The notes under the pieces: generated by a model
The model's input: only the letters and a program-made list of their open reading frames with translations
The model's database searches: none
Told to the model about the DNA's origin: nothing
Part shown: piece by piece, positions 47,901-60,374 of the stretch
Layout: each line of letters begins with the position of its first letter
How positions within the stretch are numbered: the first letter of the stretch is position 1
Source of the DNA: Triops longicaudatus
Taxonomy: Eukaryota > Arthropoda > Branchiopoda > Notostraca > Triopsidae
NCBI GenBank assembly: GCA_022885665.1
Contig: JAGQDJ010000058.1
Coordinates: 342-64,341, forward strand
Direction of reading: 5' to 3'
DNA length: 64,000 nucleotides
Position numbers and translations under genes: made by a program

Positions 47901-50900
47901 AATTTCTGGGTTTATTTAATGCCAAGGTTTATGAACCTTCTCGCGTTAAAGAAAGCAAATAAAGTGCGGCTCCAAATTCGCGCCGTAATTGCGGCGTCAG
48001 ATGCTAGTTTTTTTTGCAGTATTTCGTGCAACAATTATTATAAGAATTATTGCTGTTTTTCATTTCAAGCGCGAAGTTATACATGCTGCGAACAAATTTC
48101 TAAAAATATAATTTACCGCGTGCTTCACGACACTCAGCTTTCGTTATTTTTTATTTAGAACGGTAGTACCTCTGTACGACTGTCGGGAATTTTTTGTTTA
48201 ACAAAGAGCTCTCCAGGTGAACTACCCGAGGTCATAAATTAACCTCGTCAAAGCTGACACGCGCGGGGGTTCGTCTGCGTTCCCTAACGAGAGCCAGCAG
48301 GCCCCTTTCTGTTCTAACTTTCCGGCCTGCTTGCGTATCTCAAGAATGCTTAGAGCTGTCTAGTACCGTAAAGCAGAAATCTCTGCTAAGTAAACATTCT
48401 TTTCATGTTCTTTTGTCTTGGTTTCTTTTCTCGTTCCACAGAGTGAGGAGCGAGCTCATCACGGAATGCTATCAGAGTAGTTTCGACGTTTCGGAAACGG
48501 AAAGCGACGACGATGATGAAGACAGTCGCTGCGGAAAGCCACCCGAAATTTCGTGTGAAGATCACCGGTCCACTTCGATGAATTCGTTGGACAACATAAC
48601 CAAGTCACTCTCCAGTACCAGCAATTCCAGTGTTGCCGGTGTCGCGCCACTCCGCAGTAACAAAAGCCCGCCCTCGCCTTCGACGGAATCAGCCCGCTTG
48701 TCTTCATCTTCCACATCAACTACCAATTCATCGAACTCCGGGAGCACGAACATTAGTAGCATTAGCACTACATGCAGTGCGAGTATCAGCAGCGGAACAC
48801 ACGAAGTAGATGGCATTTCGGGCTTAAATTCCGATGCAGACAGTGGCATTGAAAGGGTATCCCCGCGCCTAAGTTTGAGCGCGTTGGACAGCAATGCGCA
48901 TAGTCCGACACACAGCCTGCTGTTCATCGATAGCACTAGCCCACGCAATAGTTGTATGGTGGTGGATGCAACTGTTACGCGCGAAACGTTGAGTGAATGT
49001 GTGGAAGAATGTCCTGATAGTGCACGAACATCGGTGGACGACGTGGAATCCGTGCGTAGAGACCGAGCACAACGTGTGGCGCTGGAACTTTTAACTACGG
49101 AGCGCAGCTACGTAGCCATTCTCCATTTACTCGACCAAGTATAAACCTGTCTTCTTTAAGAGAAATGCGTTAGATAAGCATTGTCATACAGGTTTTAAGA
49201 GATAGAACCAAAGAGATTCCTAATTATCAATTGTTTCTACTAAGTCACACGATAAGAAAAATAAACTAAGAAACAAGAGAATAAGAGAGAAGATGAAGCT
49301 TTACTTTGCGTAAGTCTTTGTTCTGTACATAATGCATATAATTCAGGTTACAACGAATCTCCTGCAACTGAAAAAGTGTTCGGTATTTCAGAAATTCACT
49401 ATTTTAGACTCTTTTTGTGTATAGATACGTAACTCGGGACCTTATAACATGTTTAACATAGCGACAGTTCGTTGCAAAAGGATTCAGTGCGGCGAGATTC
49501 TATTGTAGTTATATTCGGCTGAATCTAAGTCACGAACTGTTCTTTTCAAACATGTTTAATTTCTTTTCATGTATTTTTTACGTTTTTGTTTTATTTACGC
49601 GTTAGTTTCTTTAATTATTGGGCTCTTTAAACGAAAAGGACACGATGTGAAAGCATTGTAACATGAATTTTTCTACACTAGTCTGCAGTAATAGTCAAAA
49701 ATTATATTTATCTATACTTTCGATTTGCCAAGCTATTGGAGATTGATAAAGAAGTGTATCAATATTAATGCGTTACTATATTATTACTTGAAAATGAGGT
49801 ATTTCGATTGCCATTTGTCATAGAGGCATTGGATGCGTAACGCGGACGTTTCAATACTGAAATGATTCTGTATTTAGGTTTTCCAATTTCGTGTGGACCA
49901 AGAGAACCGAGCGCATGCCATGTTCCCGTCAGAAATTGTTCCTCAGATGTTTTCCAATATTAAGTCTTTATTCAAACTACACCATGATTTTTTGTTACCC
50001 AAACTCGAAGAGCGCCTAGCTCACTGGGAAGAAAACCCCCGTTTAGGTAATTCAGTTTATACTCTGCGAAAATCATGAACCACAAGTTTTATTGTCCTGT
50101 GTACAACATTTTACAGGGGACATTATGGCAAACTTTGCTCCGTTTCTCAAGATGTACGCCGAGTATGTGAGAAACTTTGACCATTCTGTAACCCTCATAA
50201 CCAATATGGCCAACAAATGTCCCCGCTTTGCCAGTATTCTAGACGAAATTCACGTAAGTTTGTCTTTTGTCTATTCAATTCGCTAAACTTCACAGAAATG
50301 CCATAATGTGGCTCTTTCACAGCAATTACCCGAATGCGGAGGACTCGCGCTACAACACAACATGCTCACACCTATTCAGCGAGTACCACGGTACCAATTA
50401 CTCTTACGTGACTACCTGAAAAGGTTACCCGAGGCATCAGCAGACCGAGCCGACACGGAACGTAAGTTTAAGGAATTTACTAGCTCTGCCTTATTGTGCA
50501 TTACTATTACTGATCAATACTATTTACGTATTTACCTTCTAAATTTATTCACTACTTCATTTGTCTAATTTATTTACATCATCTCATTTATTTTATTTTC
50601 TATTTAATTTATTTTATTTTCTATTTAATTTATTTTGTTTTCTATTTAATTTATTTTATTTTCTATTTAATTTATTTTTATTTATCTGTTAATTTTTTAT
50701 TTATTCAAGTAATGTTTATTTACGTTCGTTCAGGAGCACTGCAGCTGGTATCTGAGGCCGCAAGGCATGCTAACGAAGCCATGCGTAAAATAGAGCAATT
50801 TAAGCAACTTCTTGAAATTCAAGAAGCCCTGGGTGGAGCGGTTGATCTGGTCAGTCCCACGAGGGAGTTATTAAAAGAGGGCAAAATAGTCAAAATTTCT

Positions 50901-52615
50901 GCACGAAGTGGTGACCATCAAGAACGCTACTTATTTCTGGTAATTTCGCCTCGTTACCATTTATTACACGTAAGACTCGAGGTTTAATTGTTTCTCCGTC
51001 GTAAATACAGTTCAGCGATCTCTTGCTCCTTTGTTCCCCGAGATTAATCGCAGCAACAAAAGTCATGGGCGGAGCCTGGCCCCCTTATCGTTTACGTGCC
51101 AAATTTTCGGTCTCCCAGTTAACGATAATGGAAGGTGACAACTTAGAGACTGCCAATACGTTCTACATACGCGACGGTGCCAAGACAGTGGAATTATATA
51201 CTCAGTATGTTAATTTAACGAAAAAAAACACAAACGACTGATTATATTTCACGGCTTGATTAGAACGGTGGAGGAGAAGGAGGCGTGGCTAGAGGCGTTA
51301 GCTACCAGTATGGCCGACTTAACAAGACGAAAGTCGTCACTACGCGTTTCTCCAACGGCGAACAATAAAGACAATTCCTTCCCACCTGTCGATACTCCTA
51401 GTATTGCACCGAATGCAGCGAGCACTTGCAAGTTGGGTAAAATTCCGCCGTCATTAGACAAAAACGAGAGTGTGTCACGTTGCACGGATTGCGAGTCGCA
51501 GTTTAACGTCGTGAAACGAAAACATCACTGCCACGCTTGCGGAAAGGTACCCACTCGTTAACGTTCATTCATAACGTACGACGTCTAAAATTTTCATTGT
51601 GACTTTATAGGTTGTTTGCAGCAGATGTTCCAGTCAAAAGATTCCATTAGCGTACGACGGGTACAAACCTTCAAAAGTGTGCCGAGCGTGTTATGCGGCA
51701 CTCAGCGCCACTACCGTTGCTACTTTCGAAGATCTTCCGTCATCAAATTGTCCCTCTCCAGATAGCGAGAAAATCAATATTCATTCGGGATTATTAGAAG
51801 TAATTAAGGTTTCTTTCGCCACAATCTATTCCAGTTTTCAAAAATTCTCGTGTCACGCATTTCTTATTTCGCTGCGCTTTACAGCTACGTTCAAATATGC
51901 GAGATAGAATTTGGTCAAAAGAAAAGCTATTTCACAGTTCCTTTAATATAAAAAATACATTTAAAAGAAAATAAAGACATATTAGCGTGCCAGTTAAAGT
52001 GGGGTTCGATAAGCTGCTTTGTTTTACTATAACTAATTCAGTTCGTCAAGTTAACGTATAAATTAAAGTAAATTTGATTCCAATAATCTCTTTAACCTGG
52101 AATGTTTATTTCTTTTCGTGTCATTCACGTGTTTATATGTTTGTTTGCTTTTCATATTTGCTAAACGTAAGTCACTCGATTAGGTTCCCGTAAGTTCTGC
52201 AAGCGTTATCAGTGGCTTCCTTTCGTTGAAGACCCGGGGAAAGACATGGACCAGACGCTGGTTTGCACTCAGGGTAGATTTTGTGCTTTACTCGTACAAA
52301 AACTCGATGAACGAAAACCGAGCAATGACCGCTACGCCCGTGCCGGGTTATTCTGTTGCGCTAGTCAGTGGTGACTTGAATTCTTCAACCAAGTCAAATG
52401 TGACGAACGGGACCGGGGAAGAGAAAGAACGGTGCTTTAAACTGAGTCACAGCCGGAAATCGTACCACTTCCAAGCTTGTAACCGCGAAGATGCGGAAAA
52501 GTAAGTTGTATCCATTGTAGCCAATGATAAATATTAATTGTGTCGATGATATAGGTGGGTGACGTACTTGCAAATGGCGTCTAGAGCAGATTTTAGCCAG
52601 TTGCCCGGTCCCTGA
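41950..52615 (+). CDS. FYVE, RhoGEF and PH domain-containing protein (FGD family)
   Basis: Twelve exons: 41950-42105, 42376-43094, 48442-49138, 49878-50046, 50117-50253, 50296-50461, 50734-50939, 51011-51204, 51264-51546, 51611-51799 (or 51808), 52184-52500 and 52555-52615, giving about 1,097 residues. A 500-residue Ser/Pro-rich disordered N-terminus is followed by four domains. The DH domain (about 505-695) includes ALELLTTERSYV and LQHNMLTPIQRVPRYQLLLR. The first PH domain (about 725-830) includes SDLLLLCSPR. The FYVE zinc finger (about 895-950) has RCTDC, KRKHHCHACGK and VCSRCSSQ, all zinc ligands visible. The C-terminal PH domain (about 985-1090) includes TWTRRWFALR. Known FGDs activate Cdc42 and bind phosphoinositides on membranes and actin structures. 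The paralogue (FGD1-6) is not decided. Exons 1-2 are joined over a 5.3-kb intron by phase only. Translation could begin further upstream. Confidence 0.87.
43095..48441 (+). other. Large FGD intron 2
   Basis: A 5.3-kb stretch between the disordered exon 2 and exon 3. Contents are AT-rich sequence with T-rich low-complexity at 43361-43395 and a TATAAATA at 47446-47453. The latter could mark an alternative promoter for a shorter FGD isoform, but this is unproven. No reading frame here has gene-like character. Confidence 0.45.
50590..50683. repeat. 21-bp minisatellite in an FGD intron
   Basis: CTATTTAATTTATTTT recurs at 50600, 50621, 50642 and 50663, an exact 21-bp period with about four copies and one G variant in the third. 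It lies between FGD exons 6 and 7 and contributes no coding sequence. Confidence 0.8.
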
Positions 52616-54189
52616 CAAGAAACTTAGAAGAATTTCTCGTTGTCACTAATAGTCAATATATATGCCTGTTGTGTACATATCAATCGCGCCATATCCGCTT
52701 GATTAACAAAAGTCGGTAGGAAACATCGTTGTTACAAGTCGTCAAGCTTCACAAGTTTTAGAAACGCCGTTTCGCCTATTCAAAGCACGCTAACCTACTC
52801 TTTGTACATATGTAATGCACAAAATCCTTATAAAACTGATATTGTTAAAACTTGTAAAACCCCAGGTCACCCATCCTTCATTCTTTTTTGAATGAGTCAA
52901 ATACGTTTTTTGTAAATATAGAGTAATGCTTCATTTTAACAACCTTGTGTGCAAAAAAGGCTGTGATATCGTGCTCTGCAGGAAAAATAAAACTTACCCC
53001 CCTGTAACTATACAACGTTTCTCGCTTTGCGACTCTCACCTATTTACGTGAGTAATTTACTAATTTATGGACTTGAGAGCTACTTTCCCGACATTTCCCC
53101 ATTACCTTATGCACCTCATATTGGAAGGGGATAAGGGTAACAAAAGTACACTAACTTTGTGGTGCAATTATATTAAGGTTGAGGAAAAGGGGACAATTTT
53201 ATGACTTCAATATATTATGTTACTTTTTCACTCGACAGGAAGCGAATTTAGTGAAAGAAATGGATTGGGTCTCTCGAGCCATCGCGCGCCGGCTAGTTCG
53301 TTAGTTATCGATCATTACAATTTGACCTCTGTGAACTCAAATGTTCTTTTCATACCACCTTATTTTCTTAACTAATCATCCTATATAATTTTCGGTTACC
53401 AGGAGCGACACTGAAGCTCAAAAGATGTGATACGGCATTAGAAATTTGAAGTGCATCGCAGCGCCACCTGAAGAGCACGAGAGATATTTGCATTGCAGTA
53501 ATCATACCGGTCAATGTAATAACACTGGCATCACTGTTTAATGGAGCAGATGATAACAGACGACATGGTCTCCAACATTCTTAGGCAATTTTCTGATTTA
53601 AAAAAAATACATTGGCGGAGCTTCTGTATCATACCTCGTATTTTTGCGATATCGCAGAATACATGCTTAATTAACGAATGCTCTTCGAAAAAAAATTTTT
53701 GTACTTATAAAAAACAATAATGCAAATGTAAAACATTACATAGTGAATTCTTCCCCTTTTGCAACTTCGTATTAAGAATCCAATCCGCTTACCTCGATTA
53801 TGTCCGTTTGGTCAGAGACCATCCACTTAACCATTCTACTGTTCATATAGTCTTGCGTATTTTTGTACTCGGCACTTGTCTGCAATATCCTTTATAAATT
53901 AATTACAGAACTGTAAAAAAAAGTCACTTGTCATTAAGAATGACGCGGATCGTTATATTTTTGAAACGAATAAAACTGAACACTTTATTTATCGATCAAA
54001 GAGAAAATCAAGCTAGTCAGTTAAAAATCGATATGTTACTTTGATTTTGGCGCCTGCTGGCAACTGTTTTCTGGCAAGGTTAAGCACGTTGGATTCTGTG
54101 GATGCTAAGGCCAGTCGACGTGGATGTGTTCTTCTACAAGTGGAGTTCTTTTGATGTTTTTATTGCAAGCTCCAAGTTGATGTATAAAA
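52616..54189. other. Interval between FGD and the separase-like gene
   Basis: About 1.6 kb. AATAAA at 52986-52991, some 370 bp after the FGD stop, may end that transcript. The rest is AT-rich and includes the upstream region of the next gene. No gene is visible on either strand. Confidence 0.5.
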
Positions 54190-57100
54190 ATGGCAGATAA
54201 AATCTTTTATTCAGTGTACAAGAAAATAAATGATGGAGACTCAGAAGGATGTATAGAGTTAGCAAAGGTAACAAAGCTTTCTGCGACAGGATTAAACAAT
54301 GTTGCTTAATATCTTTTTTAATGTTTTTTGTTGCAGAAATGCGTGCTGTCGGCTCAAGTAGCTTTAAAGCTTTTAAACGTGCTCATTCAACAGTTTAAAC
54401 CCAGGGAAAAACCGATAGACAAGGGCACGCGAAATGGTTTGATTGAAGTCTGTTTTTCTGTATTAAATGAGTCCGATTTGTCAGGAGCCAAAACCGAGAC
54501 AGAACCTGTCGTTACTCTTTATCACGTTATTAATGGACTTGAAAAAGAAGTACATTCTGATTAAATATATTCTATGTTCACCATAAATTATTTGTTTTAG
54601 GAGGAGTCGGTTTTGGCGTCCAAATTGTTGCCCCTTTTCTGTCGCTTTGTCCAAATGTTTTTAAAGAAAGAACCTGCCGGTAACTCGTCAAAGACAGCAG
54701 CACAGGATGTTGGTAAAGTATTTTAATTCCACATAATTCATTTTTTAATGCCGTGAATTTTTACATAGAGTCCTGTTGCTATTCGTTAGCCATAATTTAC
54801 ACAAAGAAAGGGAATCATGGAGCTGCTCTACCACTTTATGAGAGCTATCTGACTATAGCTATGACATCGCAGAAAACAAATTCTCAAATGGTAATTTCGA
54901 TTCAACATTAAACATTTTCATATATAGTATCGCTGCCTAATAGAACTCCTTTGCGTCTGGAGTCTGCGGTGGTCTTTATATTTCTCGAAAGGCTTTGTGT
55001 CAATGGTCAGAGTTCCTCTGTGACCTTTCCAAGCTATTGTACTGCCAAGCTACCGATAGCCAAAACTGGCGGAAAATGGTGGAAAAGTATTGGTGCGCTA
55101 CAAAATGCGAACTAACAAAAGCTCAGCATAGCTTACAGGTAGACATAGCTCTTTAGATGAACCGGTCTTGCGTTTTCTAAACATTTGTTTTAGAATTTCA
55201 CGCTCCCGGGTATCTTAGGCATGAAAGGCATTGCTGTTTCGGATTCTCAACGCGAGGAATTGTTGTGCTGGGAACTTAAAGCCTACCTCCAAACAAAGTA
55301 CTTTATTGAATTTAGATCAGTTGTCTTTCTTTATTTATTTGCTCAGACTATTTATTTTATTTGTTCATATATTTATAAAAAAAATCCAGTTTCAGTCTGA
55401 GCCACATGAGCTCAGTCAATAACGTGTTGAAAGAGCTGGCTGCATATCAAACTTACAAAGGTGTGGTTCTTCATCTCCAAGCCTACTGCGCCATGATGAC
55501 AGTGCTCACTAGTCCTGATGAAAGTTCGGATGACCGATTTGACCAAGCCGTGATACTGGCTAAAAGAAGCGTCTCTGCTCTCGCACCTTATGTTGAAGAC
55601 GTAAATACAAAAGCACTCGCAAGCGTTCTTAGTAATTTGTTTAATTTTTAGAGTCATAGCGCTGAAAGTACAGCTGGTAAGTTGCAGTTGGGGTTGGCCT
55701 ATTGGTGCAAGTATTGGACGGAGTGGCATCGTACGCGAGCCAAGATCGACACCGAATTGGAGCGGCTGGGCCCGCTTCTCAAATCTTATAAGCCGCCGAT
55801 TCCTGGTCTAGAAGCCAAAGTTGATACCGACGTTACCATTCCCGCTTACGAGTACATACACATTTCCCGTGAGCAAAAATTACTTCTAACTTTGGAACAG
55901 TCGCTCAAAATGTTTCAGTCTGCCTCACAAGTAAGCAGCTACTAAAAACAAGCAAAGAAAAAAAATATTGTAAAAATTATGTGAACTCGTCGATTGCTTT
56001 CTTTGTTTCACGGACAATTTATCTTTACCCAAAACAGTGCGATTATCCCGAAGTGTCTACCAGTCCAACGCCGTGGCAAATTTTGAGTTGTATTCGGTCT
56101 TTAGCCTGTGCATTCTCTTGCTACGGCCACAGGAACCTAAAGGCTACAGCGTGGCAAACATGCTTAGAGTACGCGCTTCGTTTTAAAGAAAGAGAATATA
56201 TCGTTCTGTGTGAGTAAACTTTACTGTTAATGCAATAATAGATAAAGTAATCTTAAAATTATTTCTAGCTTGCTCGGAGCTCCTGAAACTAGGTTTCCAA
56301 GTCCCTCAAGAATTACTGACTGAATGTGACAAATATGTGGAAGATAGTACGGCTGGATTACCCTGCTATGTCAAAGCCGATTATGCAGTTTCGATTGCGT
56401 GGAGCAAGTTTCATGAAGGAAAGGTGAAACAGTTATTTTCCAAGTTTTTTTTCTTTTTAACATTTATTTTTGTTATAATCTGTGACGTCTTTATTTGTAC
56501 ATACTAATTTATTTCCTATTCGTTCTTAACTCCTATGTTTCTGATAATTGTTTTTATTTCTACTTTTAATTGTTTTATTTGCGTGTTATTTGCTTTTTAT
56601 TTATCTTTACTTCGTATTTTACTTTTAAACTGAAGCTTTTGCTTTTGAATTGCGTCGTTACCTATGTCTCATTTCGTGAACATCTTACAGTACGAGGAAT
56701 GCAGAGCGTATCTTAAGGAAATCCGGTCCAAAAACGAAGCGCTGAACAGTTCTCTAACCAAAAGTTTAAACTTGGTTCACGCGGAATTACATTTGCTGGA
56801 AAGTTACTTGGGGAGTGTTTCATTACAACCACAAGGTCCCGAAGATTATATCAACTTCCGTGCTGCAGCACGTTTGGCGTACGAGAAAGCCTACGGTACC
56901 GCCGTAAACTACACCAAACATGCGAAGGAATCCGGTTGGGGTAAAATAACCAAAGACTATAAATGTATCCAACGTGCAATTAAAAATCTATATACTTTTC
57001 TAGTTTTTTCCGGTCAGGAACATCACGTTACAGCCCTACTCGCGGAAACACTCGCGTGGCAGATGCAGATAGCCTTAGAAGGCGCTTCGCCAACCGATTT

Positions 57101-59444
57101 AAAAGTATACTGCAAAGAGTATGTCTCCTACATGCAGAAAAGAGGCCTGGTGTACAAGTAAGCGTTTCTTCCGTCATTATTTGTTGAGTATTATTTTTTT
57201 TTTTTTTTTTTACTTTTTGTTGCGTGGGGCTATTTTTTCTAATTCACGCAGCCATCGGAAAATTATAGAACATCTTCTTTAAAACATTCCTATTTTTCAT
57301 TCGTTATTTGTGTATTTAATAATATCTTAAATCTGTATTTCACGAATATATTAACCGAACTAAAAAAAAAAATATTTCTAGGACCGTGGAAGGTTTGCTT
57401 TACCGCTGCCACGCCGATTTGCTTTGTGAGGACCCCCAAAATTGCCAGGTCATACTGACATCCGTGTTGCAACTGATGGGTCTAGTTAAAAGCGTGCTTA
57501 CCACACCGTCACCTAGTGTTCTCAAATCCGGTAAAGCCGATTGGTCCGTGAAGCGTGACCAACGGGTGCCGGAAACCGTTCGAGCATCTTCCAACTTGTT
57601 GTTCTCTCCCGTGGTAGCAATCGAGCCCCCAAGCAAGTCAAACCCCGCTTCGCGAAACGCAGGCTTCCTCTTGGACACACCGTTCGTACCCGATCCATCT
57701 GCTTGGAACCTTTTTCCTGAAGTAGCCAACATCGGGAAGTCGCCTACTTTCAAACGCAAAGAAGTGGCCCAGCCAACTTGGATATCCCATAGCCGTCATT
57801 GTCGCTGCATCGACTGCGAAAATTTGCTGTTGTGGTGGATAGCCATGCAAATCATGGGTGTCCAGGGACGATGTTATTCCCTCGAAAACAGCTATGTTGA
57901 CTCCTCCTTCAGAACCAGCTGGGATGTATTGCAGCGATTTTTGCGAAAGCGTTGTTTCCAACTACAGTGCAGTTCGCAAGGTGCAGCACGAAGTTTGCAG
58001 TTTAACGACAAAAGCCGAAACGACTTGGAAGAATTAGTCATTCGTGTTGAAAATATGAACCTAGCAACTATCCAATGGCAGCAGCCCACGGAAATCTGGA
58101 TCCAGCCAGTGCTTCTAGTTGGTGCAGTGAATCAGCTGGAATACGTTATGCATTTAGAAGCGGCCAACCGTCACCAGGAGGCTTCCCGAGAGATGGCATT
58201 ACTCGAAGAGCGACGGATGGGCGAAGACTTCCCGTTGTATGAAGGGTTACAGACTTGCAGCTTTATTGTGCGCTTTACGTTTCTGTCGTGTATACTCGAA
58301 AAACGGAAACGTGACGCACAAGCCGCAGCGATAGGTGCTCCGTCACTGAATGTCATTCCTCCCATTGCTGACGAAGCTGAAAATGTAACTCCTGCTGGTT
58401 GTAAAATACTACAGTTCGAAGAGGCGGAAAGACCGATAACACCAGTTGCGCCTATTCCAGTACCAAAACTAAAGGGCAGGCCGGCTGTGAAGGGAAAAAA
58501 GGGAAGGAAACGGAAACCCCTTTTTGAAGACGAAAACGAGAGCGTGTCGGAAGAAATGACCAAGAGCGACCTGGAAGAGGTGGAGGAATTTTTCACCAAA
58601 AAGCACCTGGGTTTGAAGACCCGGCCTTTGGTTATAGATAGCGAAGAGGATGAAATTGAACTGGTTGAAACGGAACCTAAGCCAGTGGCTAAGAAAACTG
58701 GGAGGACAGCAACCAAACTGCAGCAAGGTAACACCGAAACGGCAAAGGAGGAGGAATTGAAGCCCAAACGCGGCACAGCGAGTGCGAAACCGCAAGTGGC
58801 AACGAAGACCGGTACGAGGGTGAAGAAAACGTCAGTAGTTGAAGACGGACTTGAAGGTGTTGATAAGGAGGACGAGAAGTTGGTCTTAGATAGTCTGAGC
58901 AAATTGTCGCAGACCAGGGTTGGACGAAAGAAAGCGGATCCTAGTCACGAAACTGTCAAAAAGGCGGAGAAAATGGAGTCTCCGGAGGTTGTGGTAATCT
59001 CGAGCGACGATGAAGAAACGAAAGCCAAGAGAGTTAAAAGCAAAGTCAAAACCGTTCAAAAGAAAGACGGCGGACAAATGGTGAAGACTAACGGTTTAGG
59101 AACCAAAGCGGATGAGAATGGGAGCATGGGCAATTCTCCCGGTTTACCCATCAGAAATACTGGAAAAACTGAATTACTTGGAAGTGCCACCAAAACTAAC
59201 GTTACTAGCGTTGAACAGGTAAATAGCAACAGTTATAAAGGAAAACAAAAGCACGTAAATATTCCTTTCTTTTGAGTATAGTTTAACTTTATTATTTGTA
59301 TTTAAATGATAGGCCAAAACTGCTCAGTCGGATACAAGATCTCGTCGGTTCCGTATTGCTGAAGATCAAGAAGTTGCTACTCCGGAAGAATCCAAGACGA
59401 GAAAACCTCGAACAAGGCGACCTAAAAACCCATTTGTTTTATGA
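54190..59444 (+). CDS. Separase N-terminal helical half, without protease domain (three rows-like)
   Basis: Thirteen exons: 54190-54267, 54337-54549, 54601-54712, 54769-54890, 54944-55138, 55194-55297, 55390-55600, 55652-55930, 56038-56209, 56269-56423, 56691-57157, 57382-59218 and 59313-59444, giving about 1,358 residues. The body is alpha-helical repeat sequence, matching the superhelix of separase. Supporting blocks are TPWQILSCIRSLACAFSCYG, SELLKLGFQVPQELL and SGQEHHVTALLAETLAWQMQ. Most telling is SHSRHCRCIDC (cysteines about 843, 845, 848), the counterpart of SHSPTCDCSLC in human separase. From about residue 1010 the chain is a Lys/Glu/Ser-rich disordered tail (including VISSDDEE), ending KNPFVL and a stop. 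Separase cleaves cohesin at anaphase. This half binds securin in flies as Three rows. The C50 catalytic domain is absent here. The junction after exon 7 is the least certain. Confidence 0.72.
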
Positions 59445-59689
59445 AAGGATAGAAACGTTTTTTTCGTTTGTAATGTGTTGTGATGGAACAAGCGCATGTG
59501 CCTTCAGGGATATTTGTAAACTCTTGTTTGATGTCCATTTCGTAGAAAATTATTTTTGTAAAAAAATGCTTTATAAAATAGAAAGTGTCTTGTGTCCTTC
59601 GTGATTATTTGTGACGCTACTTGATGTGTTAAGAGAATTTCTAGTGATAATTTGCACATTATGCTTTTTAGAACATGTGAATAAAATTT

Positions 59690-59695
59690 TAGTAG
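59690..59695 (+). terminator. Polyadenylation signal of the separase-like gene
   Basis: AATAAA 246 bp after the stop codon at 59444, with a second AATAAA near 59718. Their presence supports a real gene end here rather than a truncated model with the protease further on. Confidence 0.5.
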
Positions 59696-59972
59696 AAGAT
59701 ATTCCCGCTTTAGAGCCAATAAAATTATTCTATTTTTAAAGGACCCTTCCCCTAGCGATTTGTTCTCACAGCGAATCGTCACGTCATGATTATGAAAAAC
59801 ATTCTTGGCTTTTCTCATTCTATCTCACCCGATTTACAGTTGTAAAAAAAAATCCTATATCTTAACATTCGTTAGTGGGAAAGCGACTTCGAATGTATTT
59901 TCTCGTCCAGAACGACTATTTTTAGCGGTTGTGTTCATGACGCTCACGGCAAGCAATTACTACAGTTAAATA

Positions 59973-60200
59973 GTGTTTGACATAGGATTCCAAGATCTAA
60001 AGTTACTACCTAGTCAAAAGTCATCCACGGCGTACGGAGTGACGAAGGATGTGAAGATGGAAAGGCCTGACAAGAAGTGTACGGAAGTGGGTGGTAAGAC
60101 AAAATTAACTCCCTCACCTACGACGAAATGTTTAAGTATGAGATGCACAGACGGCAAGAAACTGAATTGCAGCAATTCATATAATATTTTACAGAAATAG
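59973..60200 (+). CDS. Possible alternative 3' exon of the separase-like gene
   Basis: After an acceptor-like TTTGACATAG (59988) an open frame continues to a TAG at 60200. It is Lys-rich and low in order (KDVKMERPDKKC, KTKLTPSPTTK), much like the separase tail. It needs a phase-1 donor. One exists inside exon 13 (before GTCGGTTCC near 59344) but is weak. It ends immediately before a MITE-like element. It shows no protease motif. Confidence 0.2.
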   Translation: MFDIGFQDLKLLPSQKSSTAYGVTKDVKMERPDKKCTEVGGKTKLTPSPTTKCLSMRCTDGKKLNCSNSYNILQK

Positions 60201-60374
60201 TACAGTGCTCTCCACTTAAGAAGGGCTCGGAACCGTGGTAACGATTGTCTTAAGCAGAAATTCGTCTTATCAAGACTTTCATTTGATCAAATTACATAGC
60301 GGGACCGGAAGCTTTGGTTCCAGTTAAATAGAATTTTGTTTTATACGAATTCGATTTAAGTACAATCTACTGTA
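60201..60374. mobile_element. MITE-like element of a second Tc1/mariner type
   Basis: Starts TACAGTGCTCTCCACTTAAG and ends CTTAAATCGAATTCG-like sequence in inverted orientation, closing with CTACTGTA at 60367-60374. The termini share TACAGT and ACTTAA in inverted orientation and both outer ends are TA. At 174 bp with no reading frame it fits a non-autonomous element. It is a different family from 18443 and 30508. Confidence 0.6.

Noticed and set aside
58171..58902. Long 243-codon minus-strand frame
   Set aside because: It lies antisense to the low-complexity Lys/Glu-rich tail of the separase-like gene. Serine/phenylalanine-rich antisense frames are expected there, and it has no domain.
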